Shown here: positions 1-9,642 of the stretch, in pieces
How positions within the stretch are numbered: the first letter of the stretch is position 1
Layout of the letters: each line of letters starts with the position of its first letter
Origin: Corynespora cassiicola
Lineage: Eukaryota; Ascomycota; Dothideomycetes; Pleosporales; Corynesporascaceae
Direction of reading: 5' to 3'
Assembly: GCA_022059125.1 (NCBI GenBank)
Contig: JAEUWY010000006.1
Coordinates: forward strand, 2,790,001 to 2,854,000
Length of the DNA: 64,000 nt
Made by a program: the position numbers and the translations under genes
Notes under the pieces: model-generated
The model's input: only the letters and a program-made list of their open reading frames with translations
What the model was told of the DNA's origin: nothing
Database searches by the model: none

Positions 1-319
1 AGGAGTAGGAGGTGGACGAACGGCCTATGCTTCTTTAGTGGAGAGATGAAATCGGCATTTGTCTTCACATGGCCTAGACTACTTTGCGAATAGTTTGTTA
101 GCAAGTGCGAAATTAGATGGAACATGCCAGGTCTTACATTTATATAGGCCAGAGGAGGCCTTTTTCTACTGTTGTAGTTGTATGATATGGTGGCTCAGGC
201 GACTGAAGCCTGGGTGATGCATTGGTGGCGACCAAGATAGCAATAAAGGTGAAGAAGCTACTACAATCAGACGCTATGACTTTAAAGGAGAGAAGGTCAG
301 ACTGTTACCGTTCTAAGTG

Positions 320-620
320 CAACGCATGTCAATACCTCGGTTTGTGCGGACTTCAGCCAAAGGTTCGCGCATTAGAAACCGTGCACCTATTTGTGTCGCT
401 TCCAGTTGTCGGATGTATTTCTCTGCTTCAGTAGTTTCCTCCATCTGACTCAAGACTTCTTTGCGACATATCCAATGTTACCCCCATTTATGAGCCTTTG
501 CTTGTTGCTGCCATGTTCCCTCTTGCTCCAACACCACACACTAAATTTGTAGAATGCCTGCCACGGAATAGTCGATGAATGGATGCTGGGCGCGTTAGCT
601 GACTCGGCCACGATACTCCG
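320..620 (-). pseudogene. Remnant of a coiled-coil protein tail
   Basis: Read on the minus strand, the interval gives a Glu/Gln/Lys-rich segment (LEQEGTWQQQAKAHKW, then KEVLSQMEE) interrupted by an in-frame TAA near 480. It matches in order the tail of the broken coiled-coil gene at 17847-18475 (LEQEEIWKQQVKLCKWKE, KVLNQMEA). The two segments therefore look like decayed paralogues. I see no start, no upstream domain and no function. Confidence 0.35.
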
Positions 621-639
621 CAGCTGTGCCAAAGTGGGT

Positions 640-1218
640 GCTCAACCGTTGACCACTGGCTCAAGAGCCTGCCATCGTGTCTACGAAAGCCTGCTGGAGT
701 TCTCAACTGGCTTACGCGGGCCCTCTTGGTCTCCGGTCAGATAGTACATCCTGATACTTTTTCGAGGTCCTGATCTTACAATAAGACATCATGTAGACGC
801 TATCCACCCCGTCCAAACATAATGCAGGCATTCATCATCACTTCTAGTCATGTTTTGAACAAATTTCACCAGCTAGACAAGAATTGGGCAGAAAAAGGCC
901 GACCACCCTCCCTGCAAATCCGCAGGTAATATCGTCTAGTTCGTTGCCACGTCGCTGACTCAGTGACCATGATACTTGCAGGTACATCTTGCTGTCGCCA
1001 CCGGCATCTAATCGGCATCTACTCGGCCCACGTTCATCCTGAAAAGCTGGCAGTCCTACCGCTCTGACTGACTACCTGCTGCTCTGGTGTTACCTGCTAA
1101 ATCACTTCAACACAGCTAGAATTGACCTCTACAGGCTTTCTACTATAATGCCACGCTGCTCTACATACCTATGCGAACACGTTCTAACTGCTATAACTTA
1201 ACTAGCACGCTCTTGATC
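640..1218. other. No gene recognised
   Basis: Only short unrelated reading frames are present. I see no repeat or RNA gene. Confidence 0.4.
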
Positions 1219-2340
1219 TCACTTCCGTTTCCGAAGTAGTTTCTGCTGTTTTGACCCCGACGTGTCTTGTCCGGCGTCGATGTTGGCAGAACTTTCTGCA
1301 TCGGAATTCTCCTGTTCTGGTAACTCCTCACTTACGGGCTTGTTATCCCCCTGTTCCATTGCTAAGGCTTCCAGCTCATTTCGAAGGCTCTAGCACATTG
1401 GATGGTCTGTTCTCTTCACCTTCTCGTAACCCGTGAGGGCTTTCTCGTACCATATTTCAGAATCTCCTATCCGGTGCTGGCGATCGAAGAGAGCGGCCAA
1501 GCCCCGCATGTTATTCAGGGCTGGAAGATGAGTAGACAGGTGTTCTGGCTTGATGATCTCCTCGTATCCCTGCAGGATCTGGTCGTACATGGTCTCGGCC
1601 TCGTCTAGCCGGCCTTGGTCTGCGTAGAGATTGCCCAAGTTGTTGACCGTGTCGAGTGTAGATGCTTTGGTCCCAGCGCCTCCTCTCTCCCTTGCAGCGC
1701 CCGCTCGTACATGGCCTCGGCCTCCTGCTGTCAGTCTTCCCCTGCCAATAGTTAGCCCAGATCATGGTACATCCACGACTGTATCGTATTCATGCCAGCC
1801 TTGTCCTTCGAAGAGTCTACTCCCATAACGCACCAACTGACATTGGTAGCGTGGGCCAGCAGTCACTTGCGCTTCATCCAGAACTCGGTCTCTGATTCGT
1901 TCGGCACATTCGATGCTACAACGCCTACCGCCATACAGTCCAGCATATACCGTTTCTCGCCTTCCGCCAGCTGTCCGCACCATCGACGCAGTACTGAGTG
2001 CATTGAGTGGCTATTGCTGCCTTCCCTCGCATCTACGAGCGAGTAGCGCGACAGAAGGCCTACAGCGTTGTCGTACTCCAGTTCGTCTTTTGCAATTATG
2101 AGCAGCCATGCTGGAATGTCCATCTCGTCAGATAACTTGCATCCAGCCGCTACCAGCTCGTACCAGATCTCTTCGTGATCCAAGAACCCCTACAGCTTGA
2201 GCGGCCACGCCGCCTCCTCACTCTGATTCCGCACCTGCTCGTATGATATTGTCTACGTTGTAAGCACATTTCGGTCCCCATACCCTCCAAGCGAAAACCG
2301 TCCCTGCTTCTGTATCAGACGCTCCCAGGTCTCACCATAG
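1219..2340 (-). pseudogene. Degenerate NB-ARC/TPR (NLR-type) gene, 3' part
   Basis: The minus strand carries the linker and tail of a fungal NB-ARC/TPR receptor in pieces. First comes a winged-helix-like linker (SYEQVRNQSEEAAWPLKL, then GLLSRYSL and MHSVLRRWCGQLAE, about 2250-1870). Kinesin-light-chain-type TPRs follow (NNLGNLYADQGRLDEAE, about 1660-1400), then a charged Gln/Lys-rich tail ending at 1219. Frames change around 1850-1650, and in-frame TAG codons sit at 2253, 2190 and 1390. Two of the stops replace what is normally tryptophan, and the one at 1390 probably replaces glutamine; all fit CpA-to-TpA change on one strand, as in RIP. No P-loop is visible upstream, so the gene is also truncated. 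Such proteins normally act as cytoplasmic STAND receptors in non-self recognition; this copy is dead. Confidence 0.75.
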
Positions 2341-2881
2341 TGTTTAGTATAGAGCAATGCCGACACTTTAATCCGCTGTATGTACGAGCCAGTTTGAGTA
2401 AGGACTAGAGGAACCCCGATAAGTCGCTGTAGAATTATGTCTGCATCTATTGGATGAAGTTTAGCTCTATTCTCCTTCGCGTCATATGGAACATACTAAA
2501 CTCACCCTCAATCGCCCTTCCAATTTTGTTCTCCAGGATCGTTCGTGCCTGCTCGGTATTGAATCACTTGCAATTGACATATTCTGCCGCTGCCGGCGTG
2601 TCAATAGCCATTTCCATACATTTCCTTTAAAAGCAGAAGACTGATAGCTTTCAGGGCAAAGTAGAAGCAGGAATGGACCAATTTTCGTCATTGTCAGTGC
2701 AACCAAAATATTTGCATGACTTCAAGAAATAGCTTAGCCGTTTTTGTCCATTTCTAAGATAGTTTTTTAATTCTCTTTGTGGTAACACTCTCCCCTATAT
2801 ATCCCCAGACCCTCTTATGAAATAGGGAATGTACGAAAATATTATATAAAGACAACATGCGTATATACTGTCTTGATTCTT
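2341..2881. other. Intergenic, nothing recognised
   Basis: This lies between the dead TPR gene and the stop of the HET-NACHT-WD40 gene. It contains only short frames and should include the 3' UTR of the latter. Confidence 0.4.
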
Positions 2882-5800
2882 CTATGATAAATCACACCGA
2901 ACATTGCACATCCACACTCTTCCGGTCCCAACTCCAAGGCCAATCCACATGCCCGACGCAGCCGAACTCGATGGCCGATATTCAGGAGGCAGCCATACAA
3001 CGTTATGCAAGTTGTATGTTATCCATATGCCATTTGGGCTTAAGGAAAGGCCGTGAAATCGAGCACCTTTAGCAACTGTAGAGTCTATTACATTCATTGC
3101 AGAAGAAGAGGCAGCAGACGCATTAATAAAGATTGGGCCAATGTCTGTGTGCAGAGATGAGCCAGTGGCATTGAAAGAGATATTGAAGAGACTCCTGCCA
3201 ACATCGAGTATCTGCAAAGATCTGCCGCTGCTCACCTCCCAGATTTCAACAGTACCATGGCGAGACGCTGACGCCAGCTGCTGCGAGTCGCGAGAAAAGG
3301 CCACCGAGCTGATCCAATCGCTATGGCCTTTAAACTCCTGCAGATACTCGCCGCTGGTCGCCCTCCAAACTCTAATAGTACCATCGCGCGACGCCGATGC
3401 CAGCTGCTGCGAGTCAGGAGAGAAGGCCACCGAGCTAACCCAACCACTGTGGCCTTTAGGCATCTGCAGGTACTCGCTGCTGCTCACCTCCCAGATCTTA
3501 ACAGTGCCATCGCGCGACGCCGAAGCCAACTGCTGTGAGTCGGGAGAAAAGGCCACTGATCTGACCCAATCTCTGTGACCCTCAAGCGACTGCAGGCAGT
3601 CGCCACTGCTCACCTTCCAGATCTTGACATTGCAGTCGTGCGACGCTGATGCCAACCGCTGTGAATCAGGAGAGAAGACCACCGAGCTCACCCAACCGCT
3701 GTGGCCCTTGAGCGTCTGCAGGGAATCGCCGCTGCTCAATTTCCAGATCTTAATAGTACAGTCATGAGACGCCGAAGCCAACTGCTGCGAGTCGCGAGAA
3801 AAGGCCACCGAGCTGACCCAATCGCTGTGGCCCTTGAGCGTCCGCAGACACTCGCCACTGCTAGTCTCCCATATCTTAATGGTACTATCGCGTGAGGCTG
3901 ATGCCAGCTGCTGCGAGTCTGGAGAAAAGGCAACCGAGCTAACCCAACCGCTGTGGCCTCCAAGTGTCTGTAGGCACTCGCCGTTGGTCACGTCCCAGAT
4001 TTTGACAGTCCAGTCGTGCGATGTCGACGCCAACTGCTGCGAATTAGAGCAGAAGGCCACCGATCTGACCCAATCGCTGTGGCCCTTGAGTGTTTTCAGG
4101 CAGTCGCCGCTGCTCAACTCCCAGATCTTAACAGTGCAGTCATGCGACGCTGATGCCAACCGCTGTGAGTCAGGAGAGAAGGTCACTGAGCTCACCCAAC
4201 CGCCATGGCTCTCAAGCGTCTGCAGGCATTCGCCGCTAGTCGCGTCCCAGGTTTTGACGGTGCCATCGCCTGACGCTGATGCCAGCCGTTGCGAGTCGGG
4301 AGAGAAGGCTACCGAGCTAACCCAATCGTTATGGCCCTCGAGCGTCTGCAAACAAGCCGACCAGTTATCTGCTATTGCTGTCGGTATTTCAATCCATGTC
4401 GGTGCTTCCTTTTGAAAGAGAGCTTTTACTAAGCTGCGTGTGGGGCTAAACAGAAGAGCAGACGCATACGCTTGGAGCGGCGCATTCTCTATTGCCACCT
4501 TGTGATACATGATGAATCGATATGCGTCTTGCGCAAGCCTGCTGAAAAAAGATGCGTTCTTTCCCCCCTATATTGTATCAGGATGCTTTTGCCAAGGTGT
4601 TGACTATCAACTACTCACCCGCACTAGGAGTACAAGTTTAAACATGGAATATACCCCTTTTGACATACTCTGGCAGAGGCTGAGAGATTCTAGCCAATAG
4701 ATGTATTTTGTACGCAGAAAAATATCGACCATGCCTCCATCTTGCAAACTCTCCACACTTTCTGCAGTTGGTCTAGGATTAGAATCCCAGAGGTGGTCAA
4801 CCCAGAAAACGCAAGAGTATCCTATCGCTGCTAGTGGGTCGGTGTCTGGCTTTTGGATCTGTCTAGAGGAATACCCCAACTCTTGTAAGTCGTACATATC
4901 TCGATGCAAGATCGAAGACATGGCTTGGAGTGATCCAGAAAATATAGCCGAGTGAATCTCCTCCGTTCCAGAGGGAAATATCTCTCGACATGCTTTCGTT
5001 GACAAAAATTCCTTTGCTGACTGATGTAAAAAGTAGACAATGTCTTCTCGCAGCGTGAGAAAAGAGCCGCAATGGCCAATGATCTCACGGACAGCCTCAA
5101 GATTGTCTGTCATGCCCGCAAGCTGATCAGCAAGCACAACCAATTCTTCTAGTGTGACGGGCCGGTATACGATGGTGACCAAAGCCAGTATCTGCATGCA
5201 AACCTCTACGTCATCTGATGTTCGTATTTGTTGCATCATCCGTTCATATAGCAAATCAAGGCCAGATGGAAAGGCTTTCAACTTCTTTACGACGTTTCGC
5301 CTTGGAACATTCTCGAGGCTCTGACACACTAGCGCTACCCAGAGGAAAGTACTGTGTGCATTAGAGGACAAGTGCTCTAGCACAGCATCTCGTGTTCTGT
5401 CGTCATATTTTTGGTGCTCTGCTAGCCGACGCGCTTTGTGCTGAATAAAAATCTCAACAGCCGTAGATACAGACGGTGCATTGAGTTCGAGAATTATTCT
5501 CATCTTTCTCCCCGCCCTCTCGATCTGCTCTTCAATGTTTGGCAAGTTGCGGCTTGATACAATCCACCTGAGGCGAGAGGACGTGGATGATTTCTGGACG
5601 ATGAAGTCTAGCAGTTTTGGCAAGTCCGATTCTATACATTCATCAAGTGCATCGATAACAAAATACATCTTGTTCCTGTTCGGGTCTTCTAGTATGTTGG
5701 CAAAGATCTCAGAAAGAGCCACCCAAGCATTGGTGTCCTCAAAGAGGGCTCTACCTGCACGGTCGTACTTCTTCTGAACATGTACAGCGAGCCATGGCTG

Positions 5801-6877
5801 TTGGTCGACAAGCATATATAGCAAGCCTCGTAGTATTGCTGTACCGTTGTTGATGCGCGAGTCTGTAGCTTGGCAGAAGAAGAAAGACAGCAGCTCTGTG
5901 TTAGCCATTGACTTCTTCAGCTCGTCAACAATGCCACAGAGGAGCATCGTCTTTCCCTTGCCAGGATCACCCTTGATCCATAACAGCCGATCCTGATCGC
6001 CGTTATGCCATTGCCGGAACTCGGGATTCTCGAGGATCCAACGATATGAGTCTCCTAATAGGCCACCTTTGGTTTCTTCGATGCGCTTTTTGTCGTCACG
6101 AGGATCGGTAACGTGTAGGTCTTGGATACACTTCTCCAGCTTTCTGACCTCGTCCAGTAACCGTCGGAATGCTTCCTTCGCCCCCTCGCCATATATGGGG
6201 GTTATGTAGACACCGAAAATGCCCAATAACGAGTACGCCCCATCTTCTTCAAGCTTTGTATCCCTGCCTTCCTTCCATTGTAATCGTTCATTGACACTAA
6301 ACTGGAAGAACGAAGTTCCTTCTAACGCTTTCTCCGGTATCCCTGTTATATGGTGAATTTGGCATCTCAACGATAATTTGTCGCCAAGTCTCTTCCACTC
6401 TCTCGAGAAAAATTCTACTGAAGCTGGAGCAAGGAGCTCTTGGAGCGTCCAGCCTCGAGTAAACCATTTGCTCTTCCGGAAGGCTGAATTAAAATTGTAT
6501 TCGAATACATCATCATCTGCTTCTTGCTTGAGTGTTGAGACATCTGAGAGATATACATAGCATTTCGCTGCATTCTGGTACCAGCGAAACATCGAGTTAA
6601 TCGCTTTCCGGAGTTCAACATGGTCTGACTTGTTGATGCAACATGTGTCCACCCAAAAGTACTGCAAGCCATCGCGTTGGGCCTGCTGTCCACAGAAGCG
6701 AATCTTCTCATAGCCAGTCTTGCGCTTCCCGGTATCGCTCATCAACTCATCAAAGGCCACCTCTTCGCCATCTCTCCAGGTATGGGACAGTATCGCATAA
6801 GGAGGAATTTTATCCTTATCGGTAAATTTCTTGGTGAAGACGAACTCGCTCGCGTTGGTGCATTCAAGAAGACGCAT
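2882..6877 (-). CDS. HET-NACHT-WD40 STAND receptor (HNWD type)
   Basis: Two exons (6877-4619 and 4558-2882) are joined across a 60 bp GTGAGT...AAAG intron and encode about 1311 residues. The start is the ATG before RLLECTN, as usual for HET domains. The HET domain covers about residues 1-240 (PPYAILSHTW at 25, YFWVDTCCINK at 73, GWTLQELLAP at 142). The NACHT domain begins with P-loop GDPGKGKT at 303-310, with a Walker B-like FVIDALDE about 100 residues later. The splice restores the family linker (LAQDAYRFI, then ENAPLQAYASALLFSP), which supports the intron. Nine WD40 units and a conserved C-terminal cap (YNLHNVVWLPPEYRPS) follow. In Podospora this architecture (het-e/het-d/het-r) senses non-self ligands through the WD propeller and triggers incompatibility cell death through HET. 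I see no inactivating change, so the gene looks functional. The specific partner is unknown. Confidence 0.93.
3203..4336 (-). repeat. Nine tandem 126 bp WD40 units with high internal identity
   Basis: Each 42-residue unit follows the pattern GHSxWVxSVAFSPDSQxLASASxDxTVKIWxxSSGxxLQTL. Variation is concentrated at a few positions, for example G or D before W, and C, G, W or S after the aspartate in SRD/SHD. This high internal conservation is typical of fungal NLRs whose repeats are shuffled and selected for recognition. Confidence 0.9.
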
Positions 6878-7609
6878 TGGTTTGTACAGTGTCAAACGGT
6901 GTGGTTAGAAGGACTAGGTTTTGGAAAACAGTCCGAAAGCATTAGAGTGAGCTTCTGAGGTTGACAATGGAATTTGCTGATCGAAATGAGGATTGATAAT
7001 CATGGCATATGAGCCGTTGTTGACATAGGTTCTGTCGTGTTGAAAACTTTTTATAACGAGCCCCGCGGCTGAGTGTGCAGCCAAGAGTGGCGCGGTGCGG
7101 CAGATTTTGAGCTGACAAACTAACGTGTGCTCACGAAATACAAGGAAAGTATACGTTATGATGATATCTCACTTTCTCCTACTCGTGTTGTATACGATAT
7201 AGCAAGATATCGCTTATGCTGTGTAGTGTTACTTTCACAATGGACGAAGTATTACCCATGCTCTTTTTAGGCTACAGAATTTACTGGTCGTGTCAGTACT
7301 CACGGGCACCAAGAAGTCACAATACGCATACAATATGTGTACCTTTGTCAAGTACATAATAGAGATACTGATGATGATTCGATATGAAAATCGATGTGAA
7401 ATAGGTTTATTACAAATAATGCAGCCAGAAATCCATTGAAATTGAGGCGAAGTTGAATTTCTATATCTCTGTCTTTGCTTTTTCGACAAATTTTCAGCCC
7501 CGAATTGAGCCTCCAACAACCCTGAAGCATTTTTTCTCCCAAAGCCCAAACTTCTTGTCCTCCTACTGGGGTTAGTAATTAGGTACTTCAGATTCCTTTA
7601 CATGTTTCA
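6878..7609. other. Upstream region of the HET-NACHT-WD40 gene
   Basis: This should hold the promoter of the minus-strand receptor. I see no further gene, only AT-rich non-coding sequence. Confidence 0.4.
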
Positions 7610-7946
7610 TATTTTCTTTCATCACCTTTTTCTTCACACCATCTAGCTTTTCCCAATACTGACAAGAACTGAACTTCGACAATACAATGCTTTTCAACAT
7701 GTGCGTTGGGTCATCGCTCATTGAAAACGTCATACAATCCAATTTTAGCTGAATGGAAGAGTTTCAGACCGATTTTTAGTAGTTTTCCGTTTTTATTTCT
7801 TAGCCAATGACATAGCTGCGTCATAGGTGATGCACCGATCTAGTCCATTGACGTAACAACGCTGACACGCCGGACGTGCTGTGTTTTCCATCGACTCTAT
7901 GTCCTTAACACCGCACAGCCGAATATTAAAATGGTGATATCGTTCC
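7610..7946 (-). pseudogene. Truncated copy of the 3'-5' exonuclease gene
   Basis: The minus strand matches the middle and 3' part of the exonuclease gene at 31574-32326. It runs from the codons for HHFGIQLCGVEDI through ARPAFQRRYVNGLDRCITYD and GLKLFHPAKGG to the C-terminal lysine-rich tail. Frame breaks and stops occur (for example TAA after MSLAKK). The 5' half, including the first catalytic DxE motif, is missing. At about 7946 the sequence switches abruptly to the secreted-protein gene, marking a recombination breakpoint. Confidence 0.85.
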
Positions 7947-8283
7947 AAGCCTGAACATTGCTTCCGGCATTTGCTATGGCTCCTGTTCAATCATATTAGC
8001 TTATCTGCTACTTTAAGTGACTGTTTTGGGTTGACTCACTCCCACGGAAAGAGTCGCGGAAGTTGTTGTTCAAATTCTCAGGGTTGGAGGAAGAATGGGT
8101 GCGACGGCGAGTCAAACCGAATTCTTGCCAGGTGCCAATGTTGGCAGCGTTGAAGTGGCACGCACGCTCTTTAAGGATGCTGATAGGCGCGGGGGTAATA
8201 TCGGCAACAGGCTCAGCAGCAGGAGCTGCGGCAGATAGCATAGGAGCTGCGAGAGCGAGAAAAACGGTGAAGTACTTCATCAT
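7897..8283 (-). pseudogene. Chimeric, C-terminally truncated small secreted protein gene
   Basis: This is the sister copy of the gene at 25473-25940. Exon 1 (8283-8040) encodes a signal peptide (MMKYFTVFLALAAP) and the same mature start. A GTGAGT...AACAG intron (8039-7983) leads to exon 2, which follows the sister to QAWND. Sequence from the exonuclease gene then takes over in a foreign frame and stops at 7897. The predicted product is 109 residues against 136 and lacks the last ~37 residues, including the C-terminal cysteine. It could still be transcribed, but it is probably non-functional. Confidence 0.8.
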
Positions 8284-8803
8284 GTATTTGGGGCCGTTAG
8301 GAACTAGAAACAATGGAGTTGTAGCGGTGATTCTTGATGTTGCAGTGAATGACCTTCTCTATATACCCAGCTCCAGATTGATACCAAGACCCGGTATGGC
8401 ATGAACAATGTCGAAGTGCTGGGCAAGTCTTCATTTGTTCCGCTAGGATTACCAATACGAGAAACAACTGTGCATGGCGGATTTTTAAATTGAATCTTCA
8501 AAGTGTTTTTAAGCCAGCTTACTGGTCGACCGGGTTAAGGATTTGTTGTGGACTGGTACTGTGAACCGAATCGTACCCTACTAACAACTAAGACTCTGAA
8601 AGTCGCTTCTATGTCGGGATTATTGTCGGGGGTTTGGAATCAAGCCTGCACCAAAGGAGTACTAGTGGGCATTCGCAAAACGGCTATATTTCTTGGCAAG
8701 GATCGTTCCGGCCGTACAACAGTACCCACCAAGTAGCCCCGCCTCCTTGTAATTCCTCAATAAATAATCTTCATGTAGAAGGGACATTTTGAGAAGGAAT
8801 ATT
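7947..8803 (-). repeat. Segmental duplication, copy A (inverted relative to 24950-25817)
   Basis: About 860 bp is shared with 24950-25817 in opposite orientation at high identity (roughly 93-96% by eye). It covers the secreted-protein gene and its upstream region. One edge is the exonuclease junction; the other is a pogo-type terminal repeat at 8805. A 62-codon frame (8548-8736, plus strand) in the promoter part is open in both copies. Confidence 0.9.
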
Positions 8804-8804
8804 A

Positions 8805-8847
8805 ACGTAAAGGATAAGCGAGCCGATCGGACAAGCGAGCCGATCAC
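8805..8847. repeat. Lone 43 bp pogo/Fot1-type terminal inverted repeat
   Basis: It begins ACGT directly after a TA at 8803-8804. It has the same plan as the termini of the element at 23066-24905: 43 bp, two copies of an AAGCGAGC-containing block, ending CAC. The block continues with CGATC instead of TGCGC, so it belongs to a related but distinct element. No matching second end was found. Confidence 0.65.
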
Positions 8848-9103
8848 TTAATGCCAAGCATTTATATAAAACTTTAAAGCTTTATAACTTTTTTATTATA
8901 ATAGCTATTAAAATAAAAATTTAATATATATAAAGCTAAAATTTTGAGCTTTTTATAAATATAAAAATTATATTTATAAATTTAGTAATATAAATATTAT
9001 TAAGTTTTGAAGTTTATATAAAGCAGTATTAAATTAGTTAATATAATAATTTTAAAATAGCTATAATAAATTATAATATTTTTTTATTAATAAAAAAAGT
9101 ATA
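8848..9103. other. Extremely AT-rich tract
   Basis: Nearly all A/T, with no coding potential. It could be the decayed interior of the element whose end lies at 8805, or a RIP-mutated repeat. The Copia element inserted at its right edge. Confidence 0.6.
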
Positions 9104-9264
9104 TGTTAACCTTCACGTGACTAGCATCGTTGTGGTATGTTTGCTTTTGGTATATGAAACCTACTATCCCACGCACTTCAGACAGACCCTAGTCGATGGA
9201 GGATATAAGTACAGAGCGGTAGTTATCTATAGCAATCAACTCAGTCTTCATTCTTCTTCCCCAC
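9104..9264 (+). repeat. Copia 5' LTR
   Basis: Starts TGTTAACC and ends TTCCCCAC. It contains a TATA-like GGATATAAG near 9200 that probably starts transcription of the element. The first bases differ from the 3' LTR (AA against GG), a RIP-type transition pair. Confidence 0.93.
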
Positions 9265-9278
9265 ACCCATACTTTAGA

Positions 9279-9289
9279 GTTATGAGCCC
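9279..9289 (+). other. Copia primer-binding site (initiator tRNA-Met anticodon arm)
   Basis: GTTATGAGCCC is complementary to the anticodon stem-loop of eukaryotic initiator tRNA-Met (GGGCUCAUAAC). Priming on the tRNA's internal anticodon arm instead of its 3' end is known for Copia-class elements. Confidence 0.7.
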
Positions 9290-9642
9290 GGAACACGCTT
9301 TCTAGCAAGTTGCCAATTACTGCGTTCACCTAGCTACTGAGCACTTCGTTGTCGCTCAGCACACACATGCTGATTGCCGAGCCTGAGCCTCGCAATCAAA
9401 GGTCAGTCACAGCGTCTGACTGCTGTCTTCTGTGCAGCGTGCATTAGCCACAGCGATCGTACAGCGACCCATCTGCGTCCATACACGAGTCCTGTGCACT
9501 AGCAGCCACAGCGATAGACACGCATCACCTGTGCACACTACCAGCGTTCAGAGTGCCCGATTGCCTCTGTTCGGCTACATCTGCAGCGACCCATACGGCC
9601 CGATTGCCTGTTCGCGTCGCACATCCACCAACGGTCACAATC

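Noticed and set aside
3141..4415. Plus-strand frames across the WD40 array rich in SCCESGEKATELTQ
   Set aside because: Antisense shadows of the 126 bp WD repeats.
8548..8736. 62-codon frame open in both copies of the segmental duplication (also 25208-25020)
   Set aside because: Both copies are recent, so openness is weak evidence; one copy lacks ATG, and it lies in the promoter of the secreted-protein gene.
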